Source of the DNA: Bacilli bacterium
GTDB taxonomy: Bacteria; Bacillota_I; Bacilli_A; RFN20; CAG-288
Assembly: GCA_017470005.1 (NCBI GenBank)
Contig: JAFUFH010000062.1
Span: 1 to 44,854, forward strand
DNA length: 44,854 bases
Direction of reading: 5' to 3'
Shown here: one piece after another, positions 25,399-33,907 of the stretch
Position numbering within the stretch: the stretch's first letter is position 1
How the letters are laid out: every line of letters starts with the position of its first letter
Program-made: the position numbers and the translations under genes
Notes under the pieces: generated by a model
Told to the model about the DNA's origin: nothing
The model's database searches: none
What the model saw: the letters and a program-made list of their open reading frames with translations, nothing else

Positions 25399-26250
25399 AT
25401 GTTTAAAATTGTCAAAAAAGAAGTGCTCAATCCTACCATCGTCAGATTGGTTGTTGAAGCTCCGTATGTTGCCAAAAAAGCAAAGCCCGGACAGTTCATC
25501 ATTTTGAGAGCCTATCAAGATAGTGAACGTCTTCCTTTCACCATCGCTGGTGAAGATCCTGAACAAGGAACGGTCACAATCATTTATCAAATCGTTGGTG
25601 CTGGTACCTTAGAGCTCAATCAACTCAATGAAGGGGATGAACTTTCTGATTTCGTCGGTCCTTTAGGTAGACCTAGTGAATTAGAAGGATTAAAGCATGT
25701 CGCCATTGTCGGTGGTGGTGCTGGTTGTGCTATCGCTTATCCTTTGGCTCACAAGCTTCATGAATTGAACGCTGACGTTTGTTCTATCGCTGGTTTCAGA
25801 AACAAAGACTTAGTCATCTTAGAAAAAGAGTTTGAAGAAGCTAGCCAAAAATTCATCAAGATGTCTGATGATGGCACCTGGGGTGAACAAGGATTTGTCA
25901 CCGTCGGTTTAGAGAATGAAATTCTTGCCCGTCAAGGAAAAGAGAATCAATTCGATGAAGTCATCGCTATCGGACCTATCATCATGATGAAGAATGTCGT
26001 CGCTGTCGCTAAGAAATACAATATCCCTTGCATCGTTTCCATGAACCCTATCATGATCGATGGAACCGGTATGTGCGGATGCTGCCGTCTTCTTGTCGGT
26101 GGCAAGTTGAAGTTTGCTTGCGTCGATGGTCCTGATTTCGACGGTTATGAAGTAGACTTTGATTCTGCTGCAGAAAGAAACACCATGTATCGCGATTGGG
26201 AAAGAACAAAATACGAAGAGGGTTGTAACCTTCTCAAGGAGGCAAAATAA
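25399..26250 (+). CDS. nfnA: NfnA-type ferredoxin:NADP oxidoreductase, FAD/[2Fe-2S] subunit
   Basis: A 283-aa protein of the small subunit family shared by NfnA, the dihydroorotate dehydrogenase electron-transfer protein and SudB. It has an FAD-binding beta barrel with RLPFTIAG, a nucleotide-binding segment (HVAIVGGGAGCAIAYPLAHKL), and the C-terminal cluster loop DGTGMCGCCR...KFACVDGP with Cys226, Cys229 and a later Cys as likely [2Fe-2S] ligands; Cys228 is an extra Cys. With NfnB it couples ferredoxin and NADH oxidation to NADP reduction by electron bifurcation. AGGAG precedes the ATG. A weak promoter (TGGAAA at 25340, TAAAAT at 25363) is possible. Confidence 0.88.
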   Translation: MFKIVKKEVLNPTIVRLVVEAPYVAKKAKPGQFIILRAYQDSERLPFTIAGEDPEQGTVTIIYQIVGAGTLELNQLNEGDELSDFVGPLGRPSELEGLKHVAIVGGGAGCAIAYPLAHKLHELNADVCSIAGFRNKDLVILEKEFEEASQKFIKMSDDGTWGEQGFVTVGLENEILARQGKENQFDEVIAIGPIIMMKNVVAVAKKYNIPCIVSMNPIMIDGTGMCGCCRLLVGGKLKFACVDGPDFDGYEVDFDSAAERNTMYRDWERTKYEEGCNLLKEAK

Positions 26251-26252
26251 TT

Positions 26253-27773
26253 ATGGCATTCAATATGAGACCTACTAAGAATCCCATGCCGACTCAAGCC
26301 CCTGAGATTCGTAAACATAATTTTGATGAAGTCGCCATCGGTTATACGCAAGAGATGGCTATCGATGAAGCAAAGCGTTGCTTGAATTGTAAGAATCCTG
26401 GTTGTGTTCCTGGATGCCCTGTTCACATCAATATTCCTGCTTTCATCGCCAAGGTTGCGGAAGGAGAATTTGAAGCCGCTTATCAGATCATCTCTGAATC
26501 TTCCTCTCTCCCCGCTGTTTGTGGTAGAGTTTGCCCTCAAGAGACTCAATGCGAAGAACATTGTATCCGTGCCCTCCAAAAGCTTCCTAAGAAAGATGAA
26601 AACGGAGCCATGATCAAAGATGAGAATGGCAAACCTGTCATGGTTCAAGGTGAAGCTGTCGGTATCGGTAGATTAGAGAGATTCGTCGCTGATTATCATA
26701 GAGAACACGCTGCTGTCGCTGTCCCTGAAATTCAAAAGAACGGACACAAAGTCGCTGTCTTAGGTTCTGGCCCTTCTGGTCTTGCTTGCGCTTATGACTT
26801 AGCCAAGTGGGGCTATGATGTCACTATCTTTGAAGCTCTCCATGTCGCTGGCGGTGTCTTGATGTATGGTATCCCTGAATTCCGTCTTCCGAAAGCCATC
26901 GTTCAAAACGAAATTGAAGGCTTGAAGAGAATGGGCGTCAAGATCATGACCAACATGGTTGTCGGTAGAGTCATCTCCATCGATGAATTGATGGAACAAG
27001 AAGGCTTTGAAGCTTGCTTTGTGGGAACCGGTGCTGGTCTTCCTAGATTCTTAGGAATTCCTGGTGAAAACGCTAAGGGTGTTTATTCCGCTAACGAATT
27101 CCTCACCAGAGTCAACTTGATGAAAGCTTATCAAAACGATTCTTCTACTCCGATTCAACATGCTCACAATGTCATTGTTGTCGGCGGTGGTAACGTCGCT
27201 ATGGACGCTCTTCGTACTCCTTTAAGACTCGGTGCGGAACATGTCACTTGTGTCTATCGTAGAAGCAAAGAAGAACTTCCTGCTCGTAAAGAAGAAATCG
27301 AACACGCAGAAGAAGAAGGTGTCGTTTTCGATCTTTTAAGAAATCCTGTGAAGATCTTAGAAGATAGAACTGGTTCTCCTTCTCCTCGTTCTCCTGAATA
27401 CAATCCTAACTATGGCAATGTCATCGGTATGAAGGTTCAAAAGCAAAAGCTTGGTGAACCTGATGCCTCTGGCAGAAGAAGACCGATCCCTGTCACTGTG
27501 GAAGAAGATCCTGATGCCATCTACACCATTCCTTGCGATTGTGTCATCATCGCTATCGGTACTTCTCCTAACCCTCTCATCAAAGATACCACTCCTGGTA
27601 TTGAGACCAACAAGCATGGATGCTTGATTGTCAATGAAGAGAACAACGAGACCACCAAAGATGGTGTCTTCGCTGGTGGTGATGCGGTCACTGGTGCTGC
27701 TACTGTCATTCTTGCTATGGGTGCTGGTAGAAAAGCAGCTAAGTCTATCCACGAATATATCCAAGCAAAATAA
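26253..27773 (+). CDS. nfnB: NfnB-type NADPH-dependent oxidoreductase (GltD-like)
   Basis: A 506-aa protein homologous to the glutamate synthase small subunit. Two [4Fe-4S] cysteine groups are at the N-terminus: CLNCKNPGCVPGCPVHI and VCGRVCPQETQCEEHCIR. Then an FAD fold (VAVLGSGPSGLACAYDLAKW), an NADPH fold (VIVVGGGNVAMDALRTPLRL), and C-terminal FAGGDAVTGAATVILAMGAGR. It begins 2 bp after nfnA. Pairing with NfnA rather than a large glutamate synthase subunit supports the Nfn assignment. An insertion of about 15 residues with DENGAMIKDENGKPV lies after the second cluster motif. Confidence 0.9.
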   Translation: MAFNMRPTKNPMPTQAPEIRKHNFDEVAIGYTQEMAIDEAKRCLNCKNPGCVPGCPVHINIPAFIAKVAEGEFEAAYQIISESSSLPAVCGRVCPQETQCEEHCIRALQKLPKKDENGAMIKDENGKPVMVQGEAVGIGRLERFVADYHREHAAVAVPEIQKNGHKVAVLGSGPSGLACAYDLAKWGYDVTIFEALHVAGGVLMYGIPEFRLPKAIVQNEIEGLKRMGVKIMTNMVVGRVISIDELMEQEGFEACFVGTGAGLPRFLGIPGENAKGVYSANEFLTRVNLMKAYQNDSSTPIQHAHNVIVVGGGNVAMDALRTPLRLGAEHVTCVYRRSKEELPARKEEIEHAEEEGVVFDLLRNPVKILEDRTGSPSPRSPEYNPNYGNVIGMKVQKQKLGEPDASGRRRPIPVTVEEDPDAIYTIPCDCVIIAIGTSPNPLIKDTTPGIETNKHGCLIVNEENNETTKDGVFAGGDAVTGAATVILAMGAGRKAAKSIHEYIQAK

Positions 27774-27784
27774 TATGAAAAATT

Positions 27785-27827
27785 AGGCTATATCTAGCGG
27801 TTTATCCGTCTGGATGTAGCCTTTTTT
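27785..27827 (+). terminator. Terminator of nfnAB
   Basis: GGCTATATCTAG pairs, with two mismatches, with CTGGATGTAGCC, followed by six Ts on the plus strand. Confidence 0.85.
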
Positions 27828-27888
27828 GCTGCTCAAATATTCTTTTTTAAAGGTGAGAAGAGAAGGTCAAATCTTCCAAACTATTTTA

Positions 27889-27897
27889 TGTTATAAT
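27889..27897 (+). promoter_or_regulatory. Extended -10 promoter of marR-exonuclease-recU
   Basis: TGTTATAAT, an extended -10 box, with no good -35. Transcription would start near 27904, giving a ~22-nt leader with AAGGAG and excluding the TTG start at 27902. Confidence 0.55.
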
Positions 27898-27925
27898 AGT
27901 TTTGAAAATTGAAGGAGCGTTTAAT

Positions 27926-28414
27926 ATGTCAGAAATGGATTTGTATATGGTCTTAGATCAAGACGAAGATTTAAAAGAAAAGATGGCGAAGATGATGGGA
28001 TATATCGCCAAAATCCGTGAGAACGGTGAATTGGACATCTTTGCCGCAATCTTCCAAACCGATTTTAGAATCTTAGCTTATCTTATGACTCATCAAGATG
28101 CCCACCCCTCTATCATGGCAGACTCTTTGAAAGTGACGAGACCCAATATTGCCGCCAATCTCCGCCTTTTAGAATCGAAAGGATACATCGTTCGTGAAAT
28201 CGATGATGACAATCGTAGACAGGTTTATGTCAACATCACCGAAGAGGGTAAAAAATATTATAAGGTGTGTGAAAAACAGATGTCTTTGCTTTTCGCTGGG
28301 TGGTTTGCTATCCTCGGTGAAGAATTGACCGAATCTCTTTTCAAGATTTTAGAGATCTCTTCGGATCCAGAATTGATGACAGAAGATTTAAAACATTTCT
28401 CCTTTGGAGCTTAA
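27926..28414 (+). CDS. MarR-family transcriptional regulator
   Basis: 162 aa from the ATG with AAGGAG 8 nt upstream. The winged helix is clear: SIMADSLKVTRPNIAANLRL, then LESKGYIVREIDDDNRRQ and VYVNITEEGKKYY, the typical MarR recognition helix and wing. N- and C-terminal helices for dimerisation flank it. It is first in an operon with a DnaQ-like exonuclease (one-base gap) and recU, so it may control that repair unit or itself. The ligand is unknown. Confidence 0.88.
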   Translation: MSEMDLYMVLDQDEDLKEKMAKMMGYIAKIRENGELDIFAAIFQTDFRILAYLMTHQDAHPSIMADSLKVTRPNIAANLRLLESKGYIVREIDDDNRRQVYVNITEEGKKYYKVCEKQMSLLFAGWFAILGEELTESLFKILEISSDPELMTEDLKHFSFGA

Positions 28415-28415
28415 T

Positions 28416-29144
28416 ATGGCCTTTTCCCCATTTCAGAAGAAAATTCTCAACAGCAATTTCTTAGTGTTCTTCGATTTTGAAGGAACACAGTTTTCTCATA
28501 AAGCGATTGCTCTTGCTTTTGTGGGAGTAGAGAAAGAAGTGGGAACTCTCTTACCAAAGAAAGATGGGAAAGTCATTCAATACCACACTTTGATTCAATG
28601 CCAAGATGAAATCGGTTCTTTCGTAGAGAATCTTACGGATATTCATCCATCCATGCTCAAACAAGCGAAACCGTTTCATCAAGTGGTCTTAGAAGTCACT
28701 AAGCTTTTACGACCATATAAGAAAATGTATTTCTCTTATGGAAATTCTGATATCTTTATGCTCCATAATACCATGGATAAAGAGAACGAAACAGAACTGA
28801 ATTTCTTTAACAATGTCACTCACAATTATGTGGATATGCAGTCCTTCCTACAAAAAAGAATTGTAGACCATAACGGGAGATGTTTCTCTTTAGCAAAACT
28901 GAGAGATCTCTTTTCTATTCATGTAGAAGGAAAAGAACATGACCCTTTATATGACTCTGAAGTTCTTTATCAAATCTATCAAGCTTATATTGAAAACAAA
29001 GAGAGAGTGATGGAACTCGTTTTAGAGAATTATGCGGTCAATTCCAATACCAAGAATATAGATAAAGAAATCACTTCTATCCTTCTTCAAAAGGGAGAAG
29101 CTTCCTTAGATACATTGAAAGGAGTGATTGAAAAACATTTATGA
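28416..29144 (+). CDS. DnaQ-like (DEDDh) 3'-5' exonuclease domain protein
   Basis: 242 aa from the ATG, with GGAG 8 nt upstream; a TTG at 28404 is less likely. Exonuclease motifs: FFDFEGTQFSHKAIALAFVG (motif I, Asp-x-Glu), YFSYGNSDIFML (motif II region) and HDPLYDSEVLYQIY (motif III, His and Asp). This suggests a proofreading-type nuclease acting on DNA or RNA ends. The C-terminal ~60 residues are helical with no known motif. It overlaps recU by 4 bp, which suggests a role in recombination or repair. Confidence 0.75.
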   Translation: MAFSPFQKKILNSNFLVFFDFEGTQFSHKAIALAFVGVEKEVGTLLPKKDGKVIQYHTLIQCQDEIGSFVENLTDIHPSMLKQAKPFHQVVLEVTKLLRPYKKMYFSYGNSDIFMLHNTMDKENETELNFFNNVTHNYVDMQSFLQKRIVDHNGRCFSLAKLRDLFSIHVEGKEHDPLYDSEVLYQIYQAYIENKERVMELVLENYAVNSNTKNIDKEITSILLQKGEASLDTLKGVIEKHL

Positions 29145-29773
29145 AAACAATCAAATATCCCGATGGCAGAGTGATGGAAGAAGTCAAAAAGAAAGACAAA
29201 GTCGACCATCGAAAAAGCGAGAACAAAACCGAAGCACAACGAATCCGAGAATCCATGATCAAAAAGAACATGGGTATGAATTTTGAAAGCGATGTGAGTA
29301 AATCTTGTGACTATTATCGTGAGCAAGGCGTTGCTTCTATCTATAAAAGACCTACCCCCATCAAAGTAGTCAAGATGAGCAAAGAAAAGATGGGAAGGAT
29401 CGATGAAGCTTATTTCCAAGAGAAATCCACGACAGATTTTGTCGGAATCTATAAAGGAAAATATATCGACTTTGAATGTAAAGAAACCATTCATGACGAA
29501 GTTCCTTATCATATGATTCGAGAACAACAATATCGTCATCTAGAATTGATCACATCTCTTGGTGGCATCGGCTTCTTCTTGGTCTCCTTTAAACGAGCTG
29601 AAGAAGTGTATCTGATCAGGGCGATGATTATCATCAACGCGGAAAAAGAGAAATATCACCGCGGGTTCAAGAGAGAATTCTTCCAAGATAACGGCATCTT
29701 GGTAGAGCGTTCCTATCTTCCTCCTTACAAATTATTAGAAGCGATAGAAAAAGCATTTCCAGAGGAGTTTTAA
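29141..29773 (+). CDS. recU: Holliday junction resolvase RecU
   Basis: A 210-aa protein; Bacillus RecU is ~206 aa. It cleaves four-way junctions in recombination. The catalytic core follows the family: GMNFESDVSKSCDYYREQGV, IYKRPTPIKVV, then TDFVGIYKGKYIDFECKET, with the Asp and Glu-x-Lys metal ligands. In Bacillus recU sits with ponA; here it follows a DnaQ-like exonuclease with an ATGA overlap. Confidence 0.94.
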   Translation: MKTIKYPDGRVMEEVKKKDKVDHRKSENKTEAQRIRESMIKKNMGMNFESDVSKSCDYYREQGVASIYKRPTPIKVVKMSKEKMGRIDEAYFQEKSTTDFVGIYKGKYIDFECKETIHDEVPYHMIREQQYRHLELITSLGGIGFFLVSFKRAEEVYLIRAMIIINAEKEKYHRGFKREFFQDNGILVERSYLPPYKLLEAIEKAFPEEF

Positions 29774-29800
29774 TCTCACAATCTAATAAGTAATAATAAA

Positions 29801-29828
29801 ATTGCCTGTCTCCGAAGAGATAGGCAAT
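29801..29828. terminator. Bidirectional terminator between recU and surface nuclease
   Basis: ATTGCCTGTCTC, CGAA loop, GAGATAGGCAAT: a 12-bp stem with one G-T pair, with T-rich sequence on both strands. It serves the two convergent genes. Confidence 0.85.
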
Positions 29829-29834
29829 TTCTAT

Positions 29835-32117
29835 TTATTTCTTTTTCTTCGTATTCTTCTTAGAAGTTTTCTTATAGATCTTTTTAGCGGTTTGGATGTA
29901 GTCTTCCATCTTCTTTTTTGCTTCTTTTTTGTTGGCGTTACGAATGAGGAAGACAAAGACAAGGATGATAGCGATCAATAAGACAGCGGCCACAACGATG
30001 ATGATGATATAGAGCATCTTTTTATCGGGCTCTACAGACACTTCAATCTCAGAGAGAACCTTATCTCCTTTTTCACTGTTGGTCAAAACGATTTGAATGA
30101 TACATTTTCCTTCCCCAATGGCTTTGACATAGCCTTCGGAGGTGATGGTGGCAACTTTCTCATCACTAGAACGCAAGATGACACTTTCGTTTTCAAAGCA
30201 GTTTCCATCCACTGTGTATTGTAATAGGTAATTCATACCTGCCGTCATCTTTAATGCGACATCGTAGAGAGAGGTGACACTGACAGCAGTTTTCACTTCT
30301 ACTTGCGTGGTGATACTCTGATCTTGATTCTCGTTGTCTTTATAATGATAAGTGAGAGTTGCTTTTCCTTCTTTGCCACGGTTATTGGCAATGATAGTCT
30401 TCTTATCTGCTGAGAGAGTAATCAAATCGGTATTGTTGATTTCATAAGTGACATCACTGGCTAAATGAATCTCTAATTTTTCTTCTTCTCCACAGTGTAA
30501 CTGATACTTTTCTTTTAGTTTGCTCAGATTGGTGACTTCTTGGATGGTGACAGGAAGAGAGAGCAGAAGGGTAGAAGTGTTTTCTTGTGTGTTTTCTAAG
30601 TAGAACTGAACTTCACAAGTTCCGTAAGAGAGGGCTTGTAATTTGTTGTCCTGTGTAATCTTGAGGATATTTTCGTCTGTAGATGTGAGTTTGATTTTTT
30701 CTTCTTCAAAGAGATTCTCACTTTCGAAGCTAAGAGAAGTCTCCTCTCCTTCTTTGATGGTGATAGAAGGAACAGAAGGAGTGACTTGCGCTTTCTTTTT
30801 GATGGTGATTTCTGTGGTTTTAGAAGTGGGGACACCCTCTTCATAATAATGATAAGTAAGTGTTGCTTTTCCTTCTTTTCCTTCCTTGTTGACTTGAATG
30901 GTCTTCAAGTCTTCTTTGAGAGTGAAAAGAGAATTGTCAGAGATTTCATACGTCACTTCGTTAGGACGAGCGATTTGAATATCGAGAGCAAATTCATCTT
31001 CGCAATGGAGATGATAGGACTCTTTTAGTTTGCTGAAATCATCTTTTTGTAAGCTTGTAGGATCAAAGACCGCTCTTGCCCATTCTGGATGATCGACAAA
31101 GGGATTGCGGTTCTTTTGAACATTCTTATAGATGAGATTATTTCTATGGGTTTCATAAGTGGAGACAGGATCTAATTCATTCCATTTTAGGAAGTCTTGT
31201 AAGTTGCGATGCACCCCATAGAAGAGCTGATTGTCATCTTGATAGGCGGGGTCATCCGAGAGAACCAAATAAGGTTCTTCTTGGCTGTTCATGATCTCTT
31301 TCTTCCCATAGCGAGTCGCCATGTAGAACAGACATCTTGCTACATCCCCTTTCCATTCATCGGTAGGTTCATAGACATAATCATCCCCTACCTTTTCTCT
31401 CCATCCAGATACGGCTTTGCTACCATCCGCATAATAGCAATACATCTCGGTGGCATTCGCGTGATTGACATTGCCGTAATAATAATCGTTGTGTGCTTGA
31501 GAGTTGGTCATGTGATCGGCTGCGACAAGGTGATGTAAATCGGTAGGGGCACCAGGATTGAGGACATCTTTGTTGCCATCTTTTACTTTGAATCCGTGAT
31601 TCTTAGCCCAGACATGCTCTCTATCCACTCCTAAATTTGCGCTGTTTCTCTTTTGAGCGGCCCAATCGATTCCAGTGACATTCTTATCCACATTGAAGGA
31701 ATTGATGTTTTGATTTACCGCCTTTTTCTTATCGTTATTGGCGCTATCTTCAAAATACATCAAATAGAGATAATGATTGTCTTTATTATCGGAAGAAAAG
31801 GTGTAATTGTCAGGAGAGATGCTCTGAGAGAGAGCCCAGTTACGATCAGTGATCTTATACCAGGACCAAGCTTTCTCATAAGTGACAAAATAATTGTCAT
31901 AAGAAATGATATCGTAGAGACGCTCTTTTAATTCATCTCCCGTTTTTCCAGTCGTGTTTGAATAATAAGCTGCGATTTCTGCATCGCTGCTATCGCTGAA
32001 ATCCATCTTTTCTGTATTCTTAAACGCTTTGCCATCAAAAGAGGCGGCATAAGAATGTGTAGCGAGCAAAGATGGTGAAAATATAGATAGTGACAATAGT
32101 AAAAGAGTAAATTTCAT
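29835..32117 (-). CDS. Membrane-anchored extracellular endonuclease I (EndA/NucM type)
   Basis: A 760-aa protein. Signal peptide at 1-24, then an endonuclease I domain: DREHVWAKNHGF (Glu167, His168), TDLHHLVAADHMTNSQAHN (193-210) containing the active-site His and Asn, EWKGDVARCLFYMATRY, and RNPFVDHPEWARAVF. This family makes nonspecific cuts in DNA and RNA. From about 370 to 695 there are repeated bacterial Ig-like units (two KLKESYHLHC / KLKEKYQLHC units with KEGKATLTYHY strands). A transmembrane helix (about 699-727) and a Lys-rich tail follow. It is therefore displayed outside and anchored at its C-terminus, a likely DNA scavenging or defence role. AGAGGA precedes the ATG. Confidence 0.9.
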   Translation of the reverse strand: MKFTLLLLSLSIFSPSLLATHSYAASFDGKAFKNTEKMDFSDSSDAEIAAYYSNTTGKTGDELKERLYDIISYDNYFVTYEKAWSWYKITDRNWALSQSISPDNYTFSSDNKDNHYLYLMYFEDSANNDKKKAVNQNINSFNVDKNVTGIDWAAQKRNSANLGVDREHVWAKNHGFKVKDGNKDVLNPGAPTDLHHLVAADHMTNSQAHNDYYYGNVNHANATEMYCYYADGSKAVSGWREKVGDDYVYEPTDEWKGDVARCLFYMATRYGKKEIMNSQEEPYLVLSDDPAYQDDNQLFYGVHRNLQDFLKWNELDPVSTYETHRNNLIYKNVQKNRNPFVDHPEWARAVFDPTSLQKDDFSKLKESYHLHCEDEFALDIQIARPNEVTYEISDNSLFTLKEDLKTIQVNKEGKEGKATLTYHYYEEGVPTSKTTEITIKKKAQVTPSVPSITIKEGEETSLSFESENLFEEEKIKLTSTDENILKITQDNKLQALSYGTCEVQFYLENTQENTSTLLLSLPVTIQEVTNLSKLKEKYQLHCGEEEKLEIHLASDVTYEINNTDLITLSADKKTIIANNRGKEGKATLTYHYKDNENQDQSITTQVEVKTAVSVTSLYDVALKMTAGMNYLLQYTVDGNCFENESVILRSSDEKVATITSEGYVKAIGEGKCIIQIVLTNSEKGDKVLSEIEVSVEPDKKMLYIIIIVVAAVLLIAIILVFVFLIRNANKKEAKKKMEDYIQTAKKIYKKTSKKNTKKKK

Positions 32118-32175
32118 AGGGTTCCTCTTCTTTCTAATGTTATTTTACACTATCTTGTTTTTTATCGTTAGTGAA

Positions 32176-32203
32176 AAGAAAAAAAGCTACCCGAAGGTAG
32201 CTT
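32176..32203 (-). terminator. Terminator of the 32218-32949 lipoprotein gene
   Basis: AAGCTACC (32184-32191) and GGTAGCTT (32196-32203) close a UUCG tetraloop on the minus strand, followed by seven Ts. Confidence 0.93.
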
Positions 32204-32217
32204 GTAAGTCAGAGATA

Positions 32218-32949
32218 TTAGTCCTCTAATTCGAATCCTTTTAAGTCTGTGATGGTAGTGGTGAAATCTCCATAGGAGAAATCCGCTTTGAATTCGATGG
32301 ATTCATCTTTTTCTATGGCTTTGACTTCCGAAGAGAGAATGGTGTAATCGGTATATTCCACTTTGATGAGATTTCCATCCTTCTTTTCTCCGCGGACATA
32401 GAGCTTTCCTTCTCCTAAACTACGATAGACTTCGGTCTCATAATCATTTTCGATGACATTTTCAGCTAAGTTGTAGGTGTAAGGAACATCAGTGAAAAGA
32501 AGGCTCATTTGCCATTGCACGTTAAAAGTGGCAAGAGGAAGAGTGCTGTTTGTGGTATAAGTCTTTTCTTCGAGGTCAACATTATACAAGACATTATCTT
32601 TGATGTAGATTTCTTGTTTCTCGTGGCTCTTAGTTTCGGTATTTCCTTTTTTGACGGTGTTGTTGGTTTCCATATTGATGACAGAATCTTTCAAATTGAC
32701 AATCATGGAACCGGATCCGGAGCGTGTTTCTTCTTTCTCTTTGAAGACACCGGAAAAACTTACTTTAAAGACTTGCTTTTTCTCAAATTTGGGATCGAGT
32801 ACTTTCTCTGTCATGTCCTCGATGAGGGTTTGAGCTTGTTCAGAACTCTTTTCTTCCCCTTTCATCAATTCTAAAGCTGGGTCAAGAAAACAACTATTAA
32901 GCATTAAACTAGATAAGGCAATTGCGGACAATAATAAAGGCTTTTTCAT
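32218..32949 (-). CDS. Putative lipoprotein, unknown
   Basis: A 243-aa protein with a lipoprotein signal and the lipobox LMLNSC (Cys20). The rest is beta-rich and charged, with stretches such as QEIYIKDNVLYNVDLEEKTY that resemble LolA/LppX-type or LptC-like outer-layer lipoproteins only in general pattern. I do not assign a function. AAAGGA lies 9 nt before the ATG. It has its own terminator, so it is expressed separately from the downstream nuclease gene. Confidence 0.7.
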   Translation of the reverse strand: MKKPLLLSAIALSSLMLNSCFLDPALELMKGEEKSSEQAQTLIEDMTEKVLDPKFEKKQVFKVSFSGVFKEKEETRSGSGSMIVNLKDSVINMETNNTVKKGNTETKSHEKQEIYIKDNVLYNVDLEEKTYTTNSTLPLATFNVQWQMSLLFTDVPYTYNLAENVIENDYETEVYRSLGEGKLYVRGEKKDGNLIKVEYTDYTILSSEVKAIEKDESIEFKADFSYGDFTTTITDLKGFELED

Positions 32950-33020
32950 AAAAAATATTCCTTTCTTTTCGTCTATTGTATATCAACGAAAAACAAAATG
33001 AAAGTTGTAGTTTAAAACAT

Positions 33021-33049
33021 TTGTCTTTCTTCTCTTTATTTAATAGAAT
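33021..33049 (+). promoter_or_regulatory. Promoter giving a leaderless HAD mRNA
   Basis: TTGTCT (33021-33026), a 17-bp spacer and TAGAAT (33044-33049). The ATG begins 7 nt after the -10 box, so transcription should start at or next to it. Confidence 0.55.
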
Positions 33050-33056
33050 AACTAGC

Positions 33057-33872
33057 ATGAAATGTCATCTCCATGAAAGTCATATCATCGCTTTTGATCT
33101 TGATGGGACACTACTGGATTCCCAAAAGAGAATTATGCCTGAAACAAAGGCTTATTTAAAGTTCTTACAAGAGAGAGGCCAACATATCATTCTCGCCTCA
33201 GGTAGACCGCCTAGAGGTGTCATCGATTATTATGAAGAATTAGGATTAGATACCCCTCTCATCGGGTATAATGGCGCTTATGTCATCTATCCTAAAGAGA
33301 GAGGAAAAGATAAGAGAATGGTTGAGAAAAAAGACTGGATTTTATCTTTTATCTCCCGTTTCAAAGAAGGAACTTTTGCCAATCTTTTCGCTCAAGATGA
33401 TGATAGTATCTATTACCTAAGACATGAAGAAGGATTTGAAAAGTGTTTCCATTCCAAAGATATCTTAGTTCAATACGGAGATTTTGCCACTCTTTTACAA
33501 GAGGAATTATATGCCTTCTGCTTTGAACTGAATTCCTTAGACCAACAAAAAGAAGTCATCAAAATTGGAACCGGAAATGAGAGAATGGGAATTCGTTTCT
33601 GGGGAGAAGATTCCACCATCGGTGAGATGTATTATTACGATATCTCTAAAGCGACCGCCTTAGAAGAAATTGCTAAAGAATACCAGATTCCTAGAGAAAG
33701 AGTCATCGCCTTTGGAGATGGTTCAAACGATCTAGAGATGCTCTCTTTTGCCTCTCATTCCTTCTTGATGAAAAACGCCCCTTCTAACTTAAAAGAACTC
33801 TCCCTTCCTCTCACCTTAGATGATAACGACCACGAAGGAATCTATCTGACGTTAAAAGAATTGTTTGAATAA
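33057..33872 (+). CDS. HAD-superfamily Cof-type phosphatase
   Basis: 271 aa from this ATG; the frame is open from a TTG at 32976, but the promoter lies inside that extension. Motif I is AFDLDGTLLD with Asp14 and Asp16, motif II GRPPRG (LASGRPPR), and motif IV FGDGSNDLEML with the acidic pair. The IIB-type cap matches Cof-like enzymes, which dephosphorylate sugar phosphates or flavin and pyridoxal phosphates. The true substrate cannot be read from the sequence. There is no Shine-Dalgarno sequence; probably leaderless. It is convergent with pgcA across a shared terminator. Confidence 0.9.
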   Translation: MKCHLHESHIIAFDLDGTLLDSQKRIMPETKAYLKFLQERGQHIILASGRPPRGVIDYYEELGLDTPLIGYNGAYVIYPKERGKDKRMVEKKDWILSFISRFKEGTFANLFAQDDDSIYYLRHEEGFEKCFHSKDILVQYGDFATLLQEELYAFCFELNSLDQQKEVIKIGTGNERMGIRFWGEDSTIGEMYYYDISKATALEEIAKEYQIPRERVIAFGDGSNDLEMLSFASHSFLMKNAPSNLKELSLPLTLDDNDHEGIYLTLKELFE

Positions 33873-33905
33873 GAAAAACCTCCCGATTTCTCAGGAGGTT
33901 GTTTT
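33872..33905. terminator. Bidirectional terminator, HAD gene and pgcA
   Basis: AACCTCC (33877-33883) pairs with GGAGGTT (33894-33900), with T-runs following on both strands. Confidence 0.85.
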
Positions 33906-33907
33906 TA

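Noticed and set aside
26145..27764. Minus-strand frames across nfnA and nfnB (up to 167 codons).
   Set aside because: They are antisense to clear flavoprotein and iron-sulfur motifs.
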